A stretch of 64,000 bases of DNA, taken from Armatimonadota bacterium. Lineage in GTDB: Bacteria > Bacteroidota > Ignavibacteria > OLB7. Below, piece after piece: positions 1-8,941 of the stretch. The stretch's first letter is position 1; every line of letters begins with the position of its first letter. The notes beneath the pieces were generated by a model that searched no databases, was not told the origin of the DNA, and saw only the letters and a program-made list of their open reading frames with translations. The position numbers and the translations under genes were made by a program. Where the stretch lies: NCBI GenBank assembly GCA_020850315.1, contig JADZEY010000087.1, positions 1 through 64,000 on the forward strand. The letters run 5' to 3'.

Positions 1-899
1 GAGGCGGCCAACGCAACAACAATCATCTCGGTGGTCGGTATCGGAATCTGCATCCCGAGTGCCACAAAAAACAGCGTGACGAAGAAGTCACGGATGCTGA
101 GAACTTTGGCGATCACATCCAAGTTGTACGGGAAGGTGCTGATGCTGACCCCGGCAATCAACGCCCCCATCTCACGCGAGAGGCCCGCGTAGTTTGCCGC
201 CCCCGCCAAAATGAAGCACCACGCCAGCGAAGCTACTAGAACAATCTCCGGCGATTTTGCCACCGATTTGAACAACGTTGGCAGCACATACTTGCTTGCC
301 CCCAACGCCACCACCACCAGTAAAATTCCCATCCCAACCGACTTCAGCAGCGGGAGCAATTCTGGATTCAGCAAGTTGGGCTGCAAGGCCAGCACAAGGA
401 TTGCCCAGATGTCCTGGAACACCAGCACCCCCAGCGTGATCCGCCCCGGCAAGGTGTCAAGCTCGAACTTGTCGTACAGCAGTTTCACCACAATCATGGT
501 GCTGCTTAGCCCCAGACAGATTGCCAGATAGAGGAGGCTGAAATTCCCCTCCCCCATCCCATACCCCAACAAGGCAAAGAAGCCAAGACTGACCCCTACC
601 GTGATCGGAAACTGAAAGATTCCGGGAAGGATCACCGCTTTGCCGGCTGCAAGCAGTTTCTTCAGGTCAATCTCAAGGCCGATGATGAACAGCAGAAGGA
701 TCAACCCAATTTCGGCAACGGTGTGGATGCTGTCGCGGTCCTCCACCAACTTGAATCCAACTTCGGGGCCAATCAGAACCCCAGCAAGCAGGTATGCAAG
801 AATCAGCGGTTGTTTGGTTCGGTGGGCAAGGAAGGCAAGCACTGCGGCGGCTGCCACGCAAATGCCAATGCTGGCAAGAAGGTCAGTATGTCCGTGCAT
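1..899 (-). CDS. Kef-type (CPA2) monovalent cation:proton antiporter, N-terminal part
   Basis: The reading frame is open from an ATG at 899 to the window edge, giving 299 codons of the membrane domain; the rest lies outside. The translation begins MHGHTDLLASIGICVAAAAV and continues with the family-typical phrases LAHRTKQPLILAYLLAGVLIGP and, further on, IGLILLLFIIGLEIDL. Many hydrophobic segments follow one another, as expected for a Na+/H+ exchanger fold that swaps K+ or Na+ for protons across the inner membrane. Any C-terminal TrkA-N/RCK domain, which would separate KefB/C from other CPA2 members, is not visible. The helicase gene lies upstream on the same strand, 178 bp away. The family call is secure; ion specificity is unknown. 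Confidence 0.85.
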   Translation of the reverse strand, partial: MHGHTDLLASIGICVAAAAVLAFLAHRTKQPLILAYLLAGVLIGPEVGFKLVEDRDSIHTVAEIGLILLLFIIGLEIDLKKLLAAGKAVILPGIFQFPITVGVSLGFFALLGYGMGEGNFSLLYLAICLGLSSTMIVVKLLYDKFELDTLPGRITLGVLVFQDIWAILVLALQPNLLNPELLPLLKSVGMGILLVVVALGASKYVLPTLFKSVAKSPEIVLVASLAWCFILAGAANYAGLSREMGALIAGVSISTFPYNLDVIAKVLSIRDFFVTLFFVALGMQIPIPTTEMIVVALAA

Positions 900-1077
900 G
901 AAACTGGAGTTTTTGAACGATGGAGGGCTGTGTCAGAAAGAGGGAAAAAAAGCCACCGGGACGATGGCCGTTGGGAAAAGAATCGCCGCCCCAGCAGGAA
1001 GAAGCTGATGGTGAGATGAGAGATTGCGCGTGACGTACTCCATCAGACTCACATCACCGGGAAGGAGTAGCCGGATG

Positions 1078-3279
1078 CTACGCCCCCTGCTTCTTCCGCC
1101 GTTTTGGTTGTGGCGCAGCTTCTTGTGCTGGCTCGGCGACTGGAGTTTTCTTGCTGGCTTTCTTTGTGTTGGTTTTTCGCGTTTCTGGCTTCGGTTCTAC
1201 ACTGGCTTCTGTGGCTGATGGAGTTGCAGGTTCTGGTTGGTTTTCTGCAGGCTCGGTTCCCTTTTTGCGCCGGGCTGGCTTTGCTGCCGGAGCCGATGCC
1301 GCTTCGGACGTTTCGCTTGTGGATTTTGCTCCCCGTTTTGCCGTTGCTTTTTTCGGCTGTTCGGCTGGGGCGGTTGCTGCGGCAATCTCTGGAGCTTCCG
1401 GCGTTGCAGCTATCGGTTCAGTGGTTGGTTCGGCGGTTGTTCCCCGCGCGGTTTTTCGGCGCGGAGCTTTCTGCTTTGGTGCTGGTGCGGTTGTTGGCTG
1501 TGGTTCGGCTGCCTCCACCACAATTTCAGTTGCCATCTCAGGCTGTGCCAGCTCCATCTGGGCCACGCCTTGCTGCTCGGTTGAGGCTGCGATTGCGTCG
1601 GCAACATTGGTTGCTGCATCGCTTCCCATCCCTTGCAAGGTTCCGCTGGCGGTGGCTTGCTGGTCTCCACGGTTGCGACGGCGTTTCTTTTTCTTCTTTT
1701 TCTTTTTGGCAGGCTCCTGCGGAACCACTTCAGTAGTGTGTGATATCGCTTCGGCGGAGGATTGCCGCTGCTCCGGTTGCTGGGGGTGATCAAATTTCTG
1801 GGAAGCCCCCGTTTGCGAAGGTGTCGCACTCTGTGGCTGGTCGGTTCTCCGCTGCTGCTGGGTGGCCGGTTGAGTGCTTCCACCAGAATGTTTGCTTGTT
1901 GGCCCGGTGGCCACTGCGGCTGCGTGAAATTCATGCTGATAGATTTCATCGAACAGCATCGCCACCAGCATCCATTCATCTTCGGTTTGTGCCAACCCTT
2001 TCACCAGCGATTCAAACCGTGCGATCCGTTCACGGTGCACCTGCTTGGTGATCTTCCGCATCCGTTCTTCTAACAGGTTTATCAATCGCTCGGCAATCCG
2101 TTGCTCCATCTCTTCCTGTGTTGGCAGCTTCATCTCCACAAAATCAACGCTGTAGCGGCGGGAGATTTTATTCAGGTCGGTTTTGTCGGACATATTGGCC
2201 ACCAGTGTCACAACAACGCCAGTGTTCCCAGCGCGTGCGGTGCGCCCGGCGCGGTGCAGGTAGCTTTCGGAATCTTTGGGGACATCGTACTGGAAGACGT
2301 AGGCAAGGTCGCTGATGTCAATGCCGCGCGCGGCAACGTCGGTGGCAACAAGGAATCGGACTTCGTGATTCTTGATGCGGCGCATTGCAGCTTCGCGCTC
2401 CTTCTGGCTAAGATCCCCCGACAGCAAATCGGCGTTGTAGCCACGGCTGCGAAGCGCGCCGGCAACGTATTCCACATCGGTCTTCATGTTGCAGAAGATG
2501 ATGGCCGATTCCGGGTTCTCAAGCTCAATCAACCGCATCAGCATCAAGTCCTTATCCATTGGCGGGACCATGTACCAGCGGTGCTCCATCGTGCTGACGG
2601 TTTCGTGGCCTGCGCTCAGGGTCAAAAACTCCGGCTTGGTCAGAAACTCTTCGGCCAGCAGTTGGACCTTGTAGGGCATGGTGGCCGAGAACATCCAGGA
2701 GATTCGCTTGCGTGGAAGCCACGAACGGATTTCGATCATTGCTGGGTAGAAGCCCATGGAGAGCATCTCATCGGCTTCATCGAAGACAAGCACACGAAGG
2801 TTATTGAAGTTCAGCGAGCGGCGGCCAAGATGGTCGGTGATGCGCCCCGGGGTGCCAATCACCACTTGCGCACCGTCGCGCAGGGCTTGCAGCTGCGGGC
2901 CGTAGCCAACGCCGCCGTAGATCAGCGCGCCCCGCAGCCCAGTCCCCTGCGACAAGGCGACGAACTCCTCATAGACCTGCATAGCAAGCTCGCGCGTGGG
3001 GACCAAGATTAGTGCCTGTGGCGAGCGAAGATTCGGGTCCAGCCGTTGCAGCAGCGGTATCAGAAATGCGCCAGTTTTACCGGAACCGGTGTGCGACTGC
3101 ACAATCATATCCCGCCCAGAAAGCAGATATGGGACAGCTTTCACTTGCACTGGCATGGGATGTTTCCATCCCATAGCGGCAACGTTGCTGGCCAATGGTT
3201 CGGGAAGCTGGTCGAATGTAAAATCGGGAAGCCGATGTTCCGGCTCGGCAAGAATAGTCGGTGTTGTGTTGTTGGTCAT
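1078..3279 (-). CDS. DEAD-box ATP-dependent RNA helicase with long basic C-terminal tail
   Basis: A 733-residue protein. The helicase core shows the Q motif around residues 22-45, motif I HTGSGKT (63-69), PTREL (94-98), TPGR (143-146), DEAD (167-170), SAT (198-200), ATDVAARGID (312-321) and HRAGRTARAG (342-351). These belong to DEAD-box RNA unwinding in ribosome assembly or mRNA turnover. Beyond about residue 440 the protein is low complexity: Gln/Thr-rich, then a run of about eight Lys and four Arg near residues 522-534, then Ala/Pro/Glu/Lys-rich sequence to the end. Such tails usually bind RNA non-specifically. The frame extends upstream, but that part lacks family character, so ATG 3279 is chosen; AGGTGA lies 13 bases before it. 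Close to DeaD/RhlE types, exact orthology not fixed. Confidence 0.93.
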   Translation of the reverse strand: MTNNTTPTILAEPEHRLPDFTFDQLPEPLASNVAAMGWKHPMPVQVKAVPYLLSGRDMIVQSHTGSGKTGAFLIPLLQRLDPNLRSPQALILVPTRELAMQVYEEFVALSQGTGLRGALIYGGVGYGPQLQALRDGAQVVIGTPGRITDHLGRRSLNFNNLRVLVFDEADEMLSMGFYPAMIEIRSWLPRKRISWMFSATMPYKVQLLAEEFLTKPEFLTLSAGHETVSTMEHRWYMVPPMDKDLMLMRLIELENPESAIIFCNMKTDVEYVAGALRSRGYNADLLSGDLSQKEREAAMRRIKNHEVRFLVATDVAARGIDISDLAYVFQYDVPKDSESYLHRAGRTARAGNTGVVVTLVANMSDKTDLNKISRRYSVDFVEMKLPTQEEMEQRIAERLINLLEERMRKITKQVHRERIARFESLVKGLAQTEDEWMLVAMLFDEIYQHEFHAAAVATGPTSKHSGGSTQPATQQQRRTDQPQSATPSQTGASQKFDHPQQPEQRQSSAEAISHTTEVVPQEPAKKKKKKKKRRRNRGDQQATASGTLQGMGSDAATNVADAIAASTEQQGVAQMELAQPEMATEIVVEAAEPQPTTAPAPKQKAPRRKTARGTTAEPTTEPIAATPEAPEIAAATAPAEQPKKATAKRGAKSTSETSEAASAPAAKPARRKKGTEPAENQPEPATPSATEASVEPKPETRKTNTKKASKKTPVAEPAQEAAPQPKRRKKQGA

Positions 3280-3582
3280 GCAGAAATTTTCGTCACCTGA
3301 GCGTAGAAATCCAGAAGTCGTTCGGGGGTATGATAATGGGATAGCTTCCTCAATGTAGCAATCTTCTGCCGACCCCTTTCTACTATCGCAGAAAAAACTC
3401 TCTCTCCCCCCTTGCTGGCTTCCCTGTGCTGTTGCAACTTTGCCGGGGCCGCGTCGTCTGTCCGGCGCGATTGCTGTTTGCGGGTGATACCAACACAATT
3501 CACAGCGAATCTGCCGATGCCGCACTTTTTTTCCCTGACTAGCCCAATGAACGACAACCAACTTCCCTGGAGGAACCGACCG
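3280..3582. other. Divergent intergenic region, helicase / secreted protein
   Basis: About 300 bases separate two divergent genes. Open frames on both strands run across it but have no recognisable protein features. I see no clear promoter hexamers. The only firm signal is the GGAGG at 3569-3573 in front of the rightward gene. Confidence 0.5.
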
Positions 3583-4617
3583 ATGACCATACGCCGAACC
3601 GCCGCACGCCTTGCCGGTGCTTGCGCTGCCTTGTTGGTAGCCGCCGCTCCGCTAACCGCCCAACAACAAACCATTGACGCTGAACAATCCTACAAGGAGT
3701 CGCCGTTAGTTCAGCAGCTGGAACAGCAAATTGGCCAAACCGCACTCAATTTCTGGACCGCAAAACTTAGCGAATACAAGCAACAAATTGACCGCACCCT
3801 TTCGCCTGCCGATCTTGAAACCTTAAACCGCCTTCGTGTCCGCTGGAGCATTCTGACCAGTGAGATGTTGGAACAGGGGAAACAAGAAGCCGAGCGGGTG
3901 GATGAAGATGATGCCACAACCGAACTCAGCATTAAGGAAGAGGGAATGGAGAAGCTGACCGAAGTGTTCTCCATTTTCGGAACGGCAATGGAGATGTCGG
4001 GCCGCTACCGTACGTCGTTGGATGGATTGAAGGAGGGGGTGATGGGCGACCTTGCTACGTTCTTGGGGCAGCTTCAATCGCAGGCCGACCGCTACGTTGC
4101 GGCAAACAAGAACGCAATCATGGCCGACCCGCAAGCAAAACGCCAGCTTATTGACAACCGCGATGACTTCAACGAGGTAATGGCCGATCTGAAATCGGAG
4201 AAAGGGCAGAAAGAAATTGGGGGAGTGTATGACTTCGCTATCGAGCCATTGATTATGCTGTTCAACGGAGCCGACTTGCGTGCGTTGTTCAGCGAATCGT
4301 TGGGGCTGCCGAAACCGGTCACCGGGTTCGAGCTACCGGAAAGCTTGACGCTGAAACAGAACTTCCCGAACCCAGCAACAACAACAACAACCATCGGCTA
4401 CGTGCTGACCGAGCCAGCATCGGAAGTGATGCTTCGCATCTATGATGCCAACGGTGGTTTGGTGCGCACCCTTGACCAGAACGACCAAGCCGCTGGCGAC
4501 CACAGCGTGACGGTGGATGTTTCCGAGCTTGCAACCGGAAGCTACCTGTACCACCTTACCGTCACCACCGCAAAGGGTGAGATGGTCTATTCCAAAGCAA
4601 TGCGGGTGATTCATTAA
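3583..4617 (+). CDS. Secreted protein with C-terminal T9SS type A sorting domain
   Basis: A 344-residue protein. It starts with a signal peptide (MTIRRTAARLAGACAALLVA, cleavage probably after PLTAQ). The central part is helical and polar and I do not recognise it. The last 80 or so residues match a type A sorting domain: LKQNFPNPATTTTTIGY, then LRIYDANGGLVRTL, ATGSYLYHL and a final YSKAMRVIH. In Bacteroidota such domains direct cargo through the type IX secretion system to the surface or medium, so the host very likely has T9SS. ATG 3583 is chosen because GGAGG lies 9 bases upstream and the signal peptide begins there; a longer frame to 3412 is possible but unlikely. Function of the mature part is unknown. 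Confidence 0.85.
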   Translation: MTIRRTAARLAGACAALLVAAAPLTAQQQTIDAEQSYKESPLVQQLEQQIGQTALNFWTAKLSEYKQQIDRTLSPADLETLNRLRVRWSILTSEMLEQGKQEAERVDEDDATTELSIKEEGMEKLTEVFSIFGTAMEMSGRYRTSLDGLKEGVMGDLATFLGQLQSQADRYVAANKNAIMADPQAKRQLIDNRDDFNEVMADLKSEKGQKEIGGVYDFAIEPLIMLFNGADLRALFSESLGLPKPVTGFELPESLTLKQNFPNPATTTTTIGYVLTEPASEVMLRIYDANGGLVRTLDQNDQAAGDHSVTVDVSELATGSYLYHLTVTTAKGEMVYSKAMRVIH

Positions 4618-4642
4618 GAAGCAATTGGTGGGAAGTATCTAT

Positions 4643-4684
4643 CGGCCCCGTTTCAGCTAAGTGCTGAAACGGGGCCGAAGTTTT
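4643..4684 (+). terminator. Rho-independent terminator after the T9SS-sorted protein gene
   Basis: A perfect 14-bp stem (arms 4643-4656 and 4664-4677, CGGCCCCGTTTCAG with its complement) encloses a 7-base loop and is followed by AAG and a T run. It lies 26 bases after the stop codon at 4617. Confidence 0.9.
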
Positions 4685-4757
4685 TGGGGATTGATTGCTC
4701 CACAGCGAACTACTATTTTATCCAACGAACTTCCCAATATCCGCTTCCCTGATTGCC

Positions 4758-6428
4758 ATGAACAGACCGCATTCCAAGCTCCCGATTCCGCAACGCACGC
4801 TGCTGGCGTTGCTTGCCTCGGCGATTGTGCTTGCCGCCTTTATGCTCCCTGATGATGAAGATTACTTTTACAAAGTCAATACCCAGTTGGAGGTGTTCGG
4901 CGAAACCTACCGCGAACTCTCGCGCAGCTATGTGGATAGGCTTGACCCCGAGGAGATGATCACCGCCGCGATTGATGGAATGTTGGAAGAGCTTGACCCC
5001 TACACCGAATATCTGCAGAAGGAGGAAGCGGGTGAGATAGAGCTGTTATCCAGCGGATCGTACGGAGGGATTGGGGTAAGCGTTGGGATGCGCGACAGCA
5101 TGGTGACGATCACCGATGTGATGGATGGCTACTCCGCCCAGCGCGAAGGTATCCGGATTGGGGACAGGATAATGGATATTAACGGCGTGCGGATGCTGAA
5201 CGGCCCAATCGAGCGATTGCGTGAACAAACACGCGGATTGCCGAATACCACAGTGCCAATCACCATCCAGCGTGATGGAGTGGATACGCTGCTCCGTTTT
5301 GTTCTTACCCGCGAGGCGATTCGCGTCCGCAGCATCAGCCACAGCGGCATGGTGGGCGATAGCGTTGGCTACGTGCGGCTAACCCGTTTTAGCACCAACG
5401 CTGGCGACGAGATGCGGGCGGCAATCCTTGATTTGCAACGCCAGGGAATGGAGCGTGGGTTGATTCTTGACCTGCGCGATAACCCCGGCGGAGTGTTAGA
5501 GGCAGCGGTGGATGTTGTCGCCAAGTTTGTCCCTTCCGGCAGCTTGATCGTTTCCACACGGGGCCGCGACACTGCCGAAAGTGAGGAATATCGTTCCACC
5601 GAGGAGCCAATCGCACAAGGCTTGCCCGTGGTGGTGATGGTGGATGGATACTCGGCATCGGCAGCCGAAATCGTTGCTGGGGCAATGCAGGATCTTGATG
5701 TTGGCGTAGTGATGGGGCAGCCCAGTTTTGGAAAAGGCTTGGTGCAATCCACCCGATTGCTTCCCGATGACAACATGCTGAAGATGACCACTGCCCGTTA
5801 CTACACTCCATCGGGGCGTTGCATCCAGAAGATAGATTACACCAACCAGCGTGTTGGCCGCAGCTTGGATACCAGCCATCGCTTATTCCGAACCCGTAGT
5901 GGGCGGCCTGTGTACGACCACGGCGGTGTGCAGCCCGATACGTTGGTGCGGTTGCCCGATACCGCCGCGATTATTGTGCGGTTGCTGGAGTCCAATCTGT
6001 TCTTCCGTTTTGCCAGCCAATTTGCTTCGGGGATGCGCACACTGCCGGAGCGATTTGCCGTAAGCGATTCGCTGTTGCAAGCCTTTTTTCAGTTTTCCAC
6101 CCAGGAATTGAACGAATCGGAGGCACCGGATCCACTGATTGACAACCTTAACCAATTGCACGACGCGGCACGCCGCACACGCCGAAGCACGCAAGTGATA
6201 GAGCAGATTGAGAAGCTGCGGAGCATAGCAAAAGCGGATCAGAAAAATGAGATGGAGCGGCATCGCGAGCAGCTGCGCCATTGGCTGAATGATGAAATCG
6301 CCGCACGCTTTACAAGCCAGCGGGAACGTGCCATCAAAGCAATTCCCGATGATCGCCAAATCACCGCGGCCATTGGCCTGTTGCGTTCCGGCGGGAAGGT
6401 ATATCGGCGATTACTGGCGGTGAAGTGA
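4758..6428 (+). CDS. Carboxyl-terminal processing protease, S41 family
   Basis: A 556-residue periplasmic serine protease. An N-terminal hydrophobic segment (about residues 13-30) acts as signal or anchor. A PDZ domain follows at roughly 95-185 (YGGIGVSVGMRDSMVTITDV onward) and then the S41 catalytic core. By analogy with Prc/CtpA, the catalytic serine is Ser301 in DGYSASAAEI and the general-base lysine is Lys326 in PSFGKGLVQS, 25 residues apart as in the family. These enzymes trim or degrade envelope proteins from the C terminus. ATG 4758 is chosen because it starts the hydrophobic segment; an in-frame start at 4695 would add 21 residues without function. The preceding terminator suggests its own transcription unit. 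Confidence 0.92.
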   Translation: MNRPHSKLPIPQRTLLALLASAIVLAAFMLPDDEDYFYKVNTQLEVFGETYRELSRSYVDRLDPEEMITAAIDGMLEELDPYTEYLQKEEAGEIELLSSGSYGGIGVSVGMRDSMVTITDVMDGYSAQREGIRIGDRIMDINGVRMLNGPIERLREQTRGLPNTTVPITIQRDGVDTLLRFVLTREAIRVRSISHSGMVGDSVGYVRLTRFSTNAGDEMRAAILDLQRQGMERGLILDLRDNPGGVLEAAVDVVAKFVPSGSLIVSTRGRDTAESEEYRSTEEPIAQGLPVVVMVDGYSASAAEIVAGAMQDLDVGVVMGQPSFGKGLVQSTRLLPDDNMLKMTTARYYTPSGRCIQKIDYTNQRVGRSLDTSHRLFRTRSGRPVYDHGGVQPDTLVRLPDTAAIIVRLLESNLFFRFASQFASGMRTLPERFAVSDSLLQAFFQFSTQELNESEAPDPLIDNLNQLHDAARRTRRSTQVIEQIEKLRSIAKADQKNEMERHREQLRHWLNDEIAARFTSQRERAIKAIPDDRQITAAIGLLRSGGKVYRRLLAVK

Positions 6429-6822
6429 TGGTGGCAATCTGTTCAGTGGCCCCGCGATCCCTGAGTAGTGATAGCCCCAAAAGCAGTACAGAGATCAGTC
6501 ATCGCTTCTCCGATCTTGCGATGTTCGCAGAACCTGTAACTTCCCCCCTACGAATCGCGAACGGCGCACTTCCGTTCGCAATTTTTCCCTCCATGCTTTC
6601 TTTTCGGGCGTGTGTATGTGCGCCCGACTTCGTTATATTGGGCTTCGCGTGAAGGCAACCAATCACACTGGCATTTTTGGCAACACGCGGCAATTCTTAC
6701 TGGCCACCCGGCCTCCTTCCCCGATTGAACAACATCCGTTTCTTGAATAGCAAGAAATCTGACTAACGCAGCAAACTAACAGCAGCAACGACAACCCGAA
6801 CCAATCTTTTGGGATATCAGTT
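6429..6822. other. Intergenic region upstream of the opp operon
   Basis: This 394-base gap contains a terminator (6557-6586), a short hairpin CGGGCG/CGCCCG at 6605-6626, and TATATTGG at 6634-6641, one mismatch from the TAnnTTTG -7 element and about 180 bases before the binding-protein gene. A short open frame at 6425-6652 has no protein-like features. I see nothing else. Confidence 0.5.
6557..6586 (+). terminator. Rho-independent terminator downstream of ctp
   Basis: An 8-bp stem GCGAACGG (6557-6564) / CCGTTCGC (6572-6579) with a 7-base loop is followed by AATTTTT. It probably ends the protease transcript before the opp operon begins. Confidence 0.8.
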
Positions 6823-8856
6823 ATGAAGCGAACAATACGGAACAGTGGAGCATGGCTTGCAGCATTGCTCCTAACAGGCATAACAATCGCCGGCTGCGAT
6901 GGCGGCAGCACTCCCGCAGCCAAAGGTGGTGCAGCAATGGCTATCACCACCGAGGATAAATTCAAAGCCCCACCGGGTGCCGACCCCAGCGTCACAGCCG
7001 AACTTGGCGGCAACGGCTTTGAAAAGATTGCGGCGGATAGTGGGTGGAAGACCAACACCATGACACCGGATCAATTCAGCCTGATTTCTGATACTAACGC
7101 AGTAAAAGGTGGGCAAGTAACGTTTCACATGAGCGAATTTCCGGCCACGTTCCGTGCTATGGGGAAAGATGAGAATACAGAGGCAACGCGGTTTATCTAC
7201 GGAATGGTCTATGAGAATTTAATAGGTGTAAACCCATTGAATTATGAGTTCCTTCCGGGGTTAGCTTCTCACTGGAAAGTAGGAGCCGATGGGCAAACAT
7301 ATTGGTTCCGTATTGACCCTCGCGCACGTTTTAGTGATGGACATCCCGTTACTACGGAAGATGTTATAGCCACCTATAAACTGGGACTTGATCCAGGCAT
7401 ACTTTCCCCATACACTAACTCTTTCTATGCTGGATTTGATACACCAGTGGTAGTTAGCAAGTATGTTTTCCATGTTCGCTCGAAAGAGAAAAACTGGAAA
7501 AATATGCTGTATTTCGGGGGTATGACAGTTTTGCCGGCTCATGTTATTGGTGGCGTTAAAGGGGAGGAGTATTTAAAAAAATACCAATATGATATGCCAC
7601 CAGGAACAGGTAACTATGTTGTGTTGTCAGAAGACGTAAAGAAAGGGCAGTCTATCACCTTAACGCGGCGTACAAATTATTGGGGGAAAGATGATCCTTT
7701 GAGCCGTGGATCAAATAATTTTGATAAGATTAAAATTCTCATCATTCAAGATGAAAATTTAGCCTATGAAAAATTCCGTGCTGGTGAATTAGATTTCATG
7801 GTTGTAAGCCGAGCACAGTGGTGGCACACCAAATTTAATTTTGATGAAATCAAAAACGGATGGATCCAGAAACGTAAGGTGTTTACAGATGACCCAGTTG
7901 GCTTCGGAGGCCTAGCATTTAATACGCGTAAAGAACCTTTTAGCGACGAACGCATTCGCGAAGCAATTACGCTGTTGTTCAACCGCAAGCAAATTGTTGA
8001 GAAGGTTCTCTACAACGAGTATCTTATCAACTATTCTTACTACCCAAACTCTCCATATGAAAATCCTAATACCCCGCACCTTGATTACAATCCAGAGCGT
8101 GCCGGCCAGTTGTTAGATGAAGCAGGCTACACGCAGCGCAACGCAGAAGGGTTAAGAATGAAAAATGGAAAACCATTTGTGATTGATTTCCCAACCCTAC
8201 AGCAACTGTCGCATGTGATAACCCCAATTGAAGAAGATTTTCGGAAAGCAGGGGTGAAATTAAACATCCGCTATGTTGACGGAGTAACGCAGTTCAAACT
8301 GATGAACGATCGCAATTTTGATATGATCTATACAAGTTGGGGAGGGTTGCTATTTCCCAACCCAATCAGCTCATTCAAAAGCGATCTTGCTGACAAACCC
8401 AACACAAATAATGTGACTGGAATAAAGAACCCAAGAATTGACGCAATATGCGAAGAAGAACAGGTTACTTTTGATCCAGCTAAACGGATTCGTCTGCTTC
8501 AAGAGTTAGATAGCATTCTTGTTGCTTCAAAGCATTACGCACTGAATTGGTATGCGCCATTCAGCCGATATGTTTATTGGAATAAATTTGGCCACCCTCA
8601 ATGGTATATCGGTAAATTAGGCGACTACAAGTCAATTATCGGAAGTTGGTGGTATGATGCTGAAAAAGCAACAAAATTAGCTGAGGCGAAGAAGAGTGGC
8701 GGGAAGTTAGAGGTCGGACCGTTGGAGGTTAAATTCTGGCCTGAGTATAACAAGCAGCATCCAATGGTTATGGTATCCGATTTTAGTGCGGAGAAAAAAC
8801 CAGAAGGAGCAGCTACTGACACTGCAAGCAATAGTACAAAACCATCCATGAAATAA
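6823..8856 (+). CDS. ABC transporter oligopeptide-binding lipoprotein (SBP family 5)
   Basis: A 677-residue extracytoplasmic solute-binding protein of the OppA/DppA class. The N terminus is a lipoprotein signal with lipobox TIAGC and lipidated Cys25. A Gly/Ala linker follows, then the family fold: TRFIYGMVYENLIGV, FRIDPRARFSDGHPVTTEDV, and GGLAFNTRKEPFSDERIREA, the usual signature before the hinge. It should capture peptides (or similar solutes) for the permeases encoded next. It is somewhat longer than typical OppA proteins. Base composition changes inside this gene: the first 90 or so codons are GC-rich like the surroundings, whereas from about 7150 the gene is AT-rich. A strong stem-loop follows the stop codon. 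The family is certain; the ligand is inferred. Confidence 0.93.
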   Translation: MKRTIRNSGAWLAALLLTGITIAGCDGGSTPAAKGGAAMAITTEDKFKAPPGADPSVTAELGGNGFEKIAADSGWKTNTMTPDQFSLISDTNAVKGGQVTFHMSEFPATFRAMGKDENTEATRFIYGMVYENLIGVNPLNYEFLPGLASHWKVGADGQTYWFRIDPRARFSDGHPVTTEDVIATYKLGLDPGILSPYTNSFYAGFDTPVVVSKYVFHVRSKEKNWKNMLYFGGMTVLPAHVIGGVKGEEYLKKYQYDMPPGTGNYVVLSEDVKKGQSITLTRRTNYWGKDDPLSRGSNNFDKIKILIIQDENLAYEKFRAGELDFMVVSRAQWWHTKFNFDEIKNGWIQKRKVFTDDPVGFGGLAFNTRKEPFSDERIREAITLLFNRKQIVEKVLYNEYLINYSYYPNSPYENPNTPHLDYNPERAGQLLDEAGYTQRNAEGLRMKNGKPFVIDFPTLQQLSHVITPIEEDFRKAGVKLNIRYVDGVTQFKLMNDRNFDMIYTSWGGLLFPNPISSFKSDLADKPNTNNVTGIKNPRIDAICEEEQVTFDPAKRIRLLQELDSILVASKHYALNWYAPFSRYVYWNKFGHPQWYIGKLGDYKSIIGSWWYDAEKATKLAEAKKSGGKLEVGPLEVKFWPEYNKQHPMVMVSDFSAEKKPEGAATDTASNSTKPSMK

Positions 8857-8866
8857 CAGTAGAATA

Positions 8867-8914
8867 AAAGAGCATTCGGGCAAGATCGTGTGATATGCTG
8901 CCCGAATGCTCTTT
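8867..8914 (+). promoter_or_regulatory. Intercistronic stem-loop between binding protein and permease genes
   Basis: A perfect 16-bp inverted repeat (arms 8867-8882 and 8899-8914) with a 16-base loop begins 10 bases after the stop at 8856. It lacks a long T run, so it looks like an mRNA-stabilising or attenuating hairpin rather than a full terminator. Such hairpins behind binding-protein genes are known to raise binding protein over permease output. Confidence 0.75.
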
Positions 8915-8941
8915 CTATCCACATAGCCATCTACCTCGCTC

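Noticed and set aside
2101-3012. 303-codon plus-strand open frame
   Set aside because: It is antisense to the catalytic core of the DEAD-box helicase, whose motifs are unambiguous.
6425-6652. 75-codon frame after the ctp gene
   Set aside because: It spans the terminator at 6557-6586 and its translation has no protein-like features.
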